Shown here: piece after piece, positions 61,614 to 64,000 of the stretch
Layout: each line of letters begins with the position of its first letter
How positions within the stretch are numbered: position 1 is the first letter of the stretch
NCBI GenBank assembly: GCA_964569795.1
Contig: CAZMVB010000016.1
Coordinates: 30,114-94,113, forward strand
Source: JAHJDS01 sp964569795
GTDB lineage: Bacteria > Desulfobacterota > Desulfarculia > Desulfarculales > JAHJDS01
Reading direction: 5' to 3'
DNA length: 64,000 nucleotides
Position numbers and translations under genes: made by a program
The notes under the pieces: generated by a model
What the model saw: the letters and a program-made list of their open reading frames with translations, nothing else
Told to the model about the DNA's origin: nothing
The model's database searches: none

Positions 61614-63050
61614 ATGCCCCCCATCGAACTCGAAAAGATCGACGAGTACCGCTGGCGCGTGCCCCGAACCGGAAAAATGCGCGTGGACGGGATCGTCTAT
61701 GCCTCCCGAAAAATGCTCGCCCACCCCGATCAGGCCCCCCAGCAGGTGGCCAACGTGGCCTGCCTGCCCGGGATCGTCGGACACTCGATGGCCATGCCCG
61801 ACTTCCACTGGGGCTACGGCTTTCCCATCGGCGGGGTGGCCGGATTCGACCTGGATGAAGGCATCATCTCGCCCGGCGGGGTGGGCTATGACATCAACTG
61901 CGGCTGCCGGCTCCTGACCACGTCCCTCACCGCACCCGAGGTCGCGCCCGTGATCAAGGACCTGATCACGGCGCTTTTCAATAACATCCCCACCGGCGTG
62001 GGCAAGAGCGGGCCGATCAAGCTCGGCGAAAAGGATTTGAGACAGGTCTTGCGTCACGGCGCCCGATGGGCCGTGGATCACGGCTATGGCCGGCCCGACG
62101 ACCTGGAGCACATCGAGGACCACGGCGCCCTGCCCGAGGCCGAGCCGGACGAGCTGTCACCCCGGGCCCTGGAGCGCGGCCGTCCCCAGCTGGGGACCCT
62201 GGGCTCGGGCAATCACTTCCTCGAGGTCGGCCGGGTGGACGAGATCTTTGACCCGGCCGCGGCCCGAGCCTTTGGCCTGTTCGAGAATCAGGTCACGGTC
62301 ATGATCCACTCCGGCTCGCGCGGCCTGGGGTATCAGGTCTGCGACGACTTTCTCAAGAAAATCGGCCAGCACGTCTTGAAAACCGGCCTGGAACTGCCCG
62401 ACCGCCAATTGGCCTGTGCCCCGGTCAAGTCCAATCTGGGCCAAAGCTATCTGCGGGCCATGCGGGCCGCGGCCAACTATGCCTATGCCAACCGCCAGAT
62501 CCTGGCCCATCTTACCCGTGAAGTTTTCGAGCAGGTCTTCAGGAAAAGCGCCGAGGCCCTGGGGATGGACCTGCTGTACGACGTCTGCCACAACATCGCC
62601 AAGATCGAGACCCACCAGGCCGGGGACTATGCCGGAACTCTCTGCGTGCACCGCAAGGGGGCGACCCGGGCCTTTGGGCCGGGGCATCCCGACCTTCCCG
62701 GCTTCTGCCGGGCCGTGGGCCAGCCGGTCTTGATCCCGGGCGACATGGGCCGGTCGTCGTTTGTCCTGGCCGGGACCGAGCGGGCCATGGCCGAGACCTT
62801 CGGCTCGACCTGTCACGGAGCCGGCCGGGTGATGAGCCGGACCCAGGCCAAGAAATCGGTCCGGGGCCGCGATCTGTTTGCAGAGATGAAAAAGCGCGGG
62901 GTAATGGTCATGGCCACGGGAAAGGCGACCATGGCCGAGGAGGTCCCCGAGGCCTACAAGGACGTCAGCGAGGTGGTCGAGGTGGTGTCCGGGGCCGGTA
63001 TCTCCAAGAAGGTGGCTCGCCTGAGACCCGTTGGAGTGATCAAAGGGTGA
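61614..63050 (+). CDS. rtcB: RNA-splicing ligase RtcB
   Basis: The 478-residue enzyme joins 2',3'-cyclic phosphate or 3'-phosphate ends to 5'-OH RNA. It has MPDFHWGYGFPIGG, GGVGYDINCGCR (metal-binding Cys), LGSGNHFLEVG, IHSGSRGLG, VCHNIAKIETH, HRKGATRAF, IPGDMGRSSFVLAG and STCHGAGRVMSR with the guanylylated His. The length is normal for full RtcB. Upstream archease is its activator. In bacteria the pair serves RNA repair. No RtcR-type activator is linked. The start has no ribosome binding site. Confidence 0.96.
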   Translation: MPPIELEKIDEYRWRVPRTGKMRVDGIVYASRKMLAHPDQAPQQVANVACLPGIVGHSMAMPDFHWGYGFPIGGVAGFDLDEGIISPGGVGYDINCGCRLLTTSLTAPEVAPVIKDLITALFNNIPTGVGKSGPIKLGEKDLRQVLRHGARWAVDHGYGRPDDLEHIEDHGALPEAEPDELSPRALERGRPQLGTLGSGNHFLEVGRVDEIFDPAAARAFGLFENQVTVMIHSGSRGLGYQVCDDFLKKIGQHVLKTGLELPDRQLACAPVKSNLGQSYLRAMRAAANYAYANRQILAHLTREVFEQVFRKSAEALGMDLLYDVCHNIAKIETHQAGDYAGTLCVHRKGATRAFGPGHPDLPGFCRAVGQPVLIPGDMGRSSFVLAGTERAMAETFGSTCHGAGRVMSRTQAKKSVRGRDLFAEMKKRGVMVMATGKATMAEEVPEAYKDVSEVVEVVSGAGISKKVARLRPVGVIKG

Positions 63051-63212
63051 TCGATAAGTGGTTGGGCTCCAAACAACTGGGATGAGAAAGACAAGAGCGT
63101 TCTAGAAAATGAACGGGTGAAGCCTCAGGCGGAACTTAATGACTTTTTGCAGAGAGGCGACAATTCAATTTGACGATTAGCGCTTATTCAAGACAAGCAG
63201 GAGGGACGCGTA

Positions 63213-63644
63213 ATGTTAAAAATTGAAATTCCGCCAATCGTTTTTTCCCCTTGGACGGCATGGAATAAGCGAGTAACCATTATCGGAGGCAATGATCCGG
63301 GTGTGTACTTGCTGGCACGATTTGCCAGACCCAACAGTGTGCCAAGAGGAAATGCGAACCCTTTGACTGAAAAAATAGTATACATCGGAGAAACGTGTAG
63401 CTATCTTCGCGGCCGATGGCATGCCTTCGGATATTCAGCCTTCCAAGGAAAGAGTGGCCATTCTGGCGGACATAACTACAACGCTACTTTCGGTGACCAA
63501 GGCGAATCCCTTTATGTTGCCGCTTTTCCCGTAACCATAATAGATGAAAATGTGTCCTCGGCTTTTATTCGTTATGTGGAGCGCAAACTGATCTGGGATT
63601 ACACTGAAAGATGGGGTTCTCTACCTGCCTGTAATAAGAAATAA
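63213..63644 (+). CDS. GIY-YIG-like nuclease domain protein
   Basis: The 143-residue protein has PGVYLLARF (GIY equivalent GVY) and KIVYIGET (YIG), then LRGRWHAFGYSAF with the conserved Arg and an ERKLIWDY segment with the catalytic-type Glu. These are the GIY-YIG core elements, without other domains. A GGAGGG site lies eight bases before ATG 63213. One counted line is 48% G+C, lower than rtcB, so it was perhaps acquired. It may be a stand-alone nuclease or a fragment of a mobile system; the role is unknown. Confidence 0.75.
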   Translation: MLKIEIPPIVFSPWTAWNKRVTIIGGNDPGVYLLARFARPNSVPRGNANPLTEKIVYIGETCSYLRGRWHAFGYSAFQGKSGHSGGHNYNATFGDQGESLYVAAFPVTIIDENVSSAFIRYVERKLIWDYTERWGSLPACNKK

Positions 63645-64000
63645 CAAGGGCAAGCTTGAGCTTGCCTCGGCATTGTCTTTCCTTTGTTGTTTTGGTTGGA
63701 GTCGTGACGGATGACCCCTCACCCCATCCCCCTCCCCGCCAGACGGGGAGAGGAAATCGTCGGCCAGCCGCCGGAGTCGCATCGCGGCCCGGCGGCCTGG
63801 CGCGCGGCCGTTCTTTGGTCACGGCCGCGCTTCCGCGCCTCTTTCAACCTCGGAATAACCGACGGCATGATTCGTGAGGAGAGCCAGACGTCTTGACCGG
63901 AGGGAATCACGTCTGGCGATGCTGGAATCACCACGATGGGGTTCTTAGGTGTAATTGCTAAAGAGGTTGTTCACACGGTTCCAAAGGTGGAGACTGGTGA
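63645..64000. repeat. Right-edge repeat region, second partial copy of the 33-kb element
   Basis: No gene seen. It holds CCCTCACCCCATCCCCCTCC-type sequence with a GACGGGGAG arm near 63715-63755. At about 63763-63800 and 63884-63950 it has segments matching 33722-33760 and 33772-33903: GCCGGAGTCGC...GCGGCCCGGCGGC, CCAGACGTCTTGACCGGAGG and GGAGGGAATCACGTCTGGCG. Here CCAGACGT/ACGTCTGG close a hairpin directly, whereas in the 33-kb copy about 75 bases lie between these arms. The three-hairpin arms are absent. Confidence 0.75.

Noticed and set aside
63062..63172. Small gene between rtcB and the GIY-YIG gene (residues such as WDEKDKSVLENERVKPQAEL)
   Set aside because: The residues look protein-like, but there is no start codon with a ribosome binding site. 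It may be a fragment of an acquired gene.

Overview
The window is one high-GC stretch (about 65-70% G+C in typical coding lines) of a draft bacterial assembly; a run of exactly 100 N at 22002-22101 marks a gap of unknown size. The gene content suggests a strictly or largely anaerobic member of the former Deltaproteobacteria (Desulfobacterota). The evidence is a PerR-like regulator with rubrerythrin and desulfoferrodoxin, a separately encoded ADP-forming acyl-CoA synthetase pair, a GrdB-like selenoprotein, a FlgM plus DVU0524-like pair as in Desulfovibrio, a molybdopterin/ferredoxin pair, and many PAS, EAL, HD-GYP and hemerythrin signalling proteins. This placement is inference; there is no rRNA here.

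Layout. 0-7.4 kb: DUF2284, AsmA-like, SRAP and a five-PAS hybrid kinase. 7.4-10.2 kb: a low-GC island holding one large RloC-like ABC ATPase. 10.2-15.6 kb: acyl-CoA dehydrogenase, AhpD-like protein, glycosyltransferase and the oxidative-stress cluster (PerR-type regulator, small winged-helix protein, rubrerythrin, superoxide reductase). 15.6-24.6 kb: PAS protein with a structured leader, EAL-HDOD protein, acyl-CoA synthetase, the selenoprotein, a 111-bp hairpin tandem array, tRNA-Pro(CGG), HD-GYP protein and hemerythrin. 24.8-28.1 kb: dnaX-ybaB-recR-nudix operon. 28.2-31.9 kb: flgM, its partner and membrane proteins. 32-34 kb: low-GC DUF4238 gene and a 547-bp element with structured inverted arms. 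34-41 kb: nitrilase, paired lipoproteins, flavodoxins, patatin, and a dense family of intergenic repeats. 41-47 kb: pyrF, an EamA transporter and the holB-ricT-metG operon. 47-53 kb: small exported proteins, an alpha/beta hydrolase and the molybdopterin pair. 53-63 kb: tRNA-Gly(TCC), SGNH hydrolase-rimO, polyprenyl synthase, rsmG-mnmE with two canonical parS sites, suhB, archease and rtcB. 63-64 kb: GIY-YIG gene and a second copy of part of the 33-kb element.

How the genes fit together. The housekeeping genes (dnaX, recR, holB, metG, rimO, rsmG, mnmE, rtcB) form chromosomal operons, most with 1-4 base stop/start overlaps. The rsmG-mnmE block with two parS sites suggests that the 57-60 kb end lies near the replication origin. 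Accessory DNA sits in low-GC pockets at 7.4, 32, 46 (inside metG) and 63 kb.

The observations most worth following up are an in-frame UGA in the GrdB-like gene followed by a SECIS-like hairpin that itself contains the UGA; the 111-bp hairpin array; the structured inverted element with compensatory base changes; and a repeat family that repeatedly sits on the 3' ends of genes and supplies their last codons.
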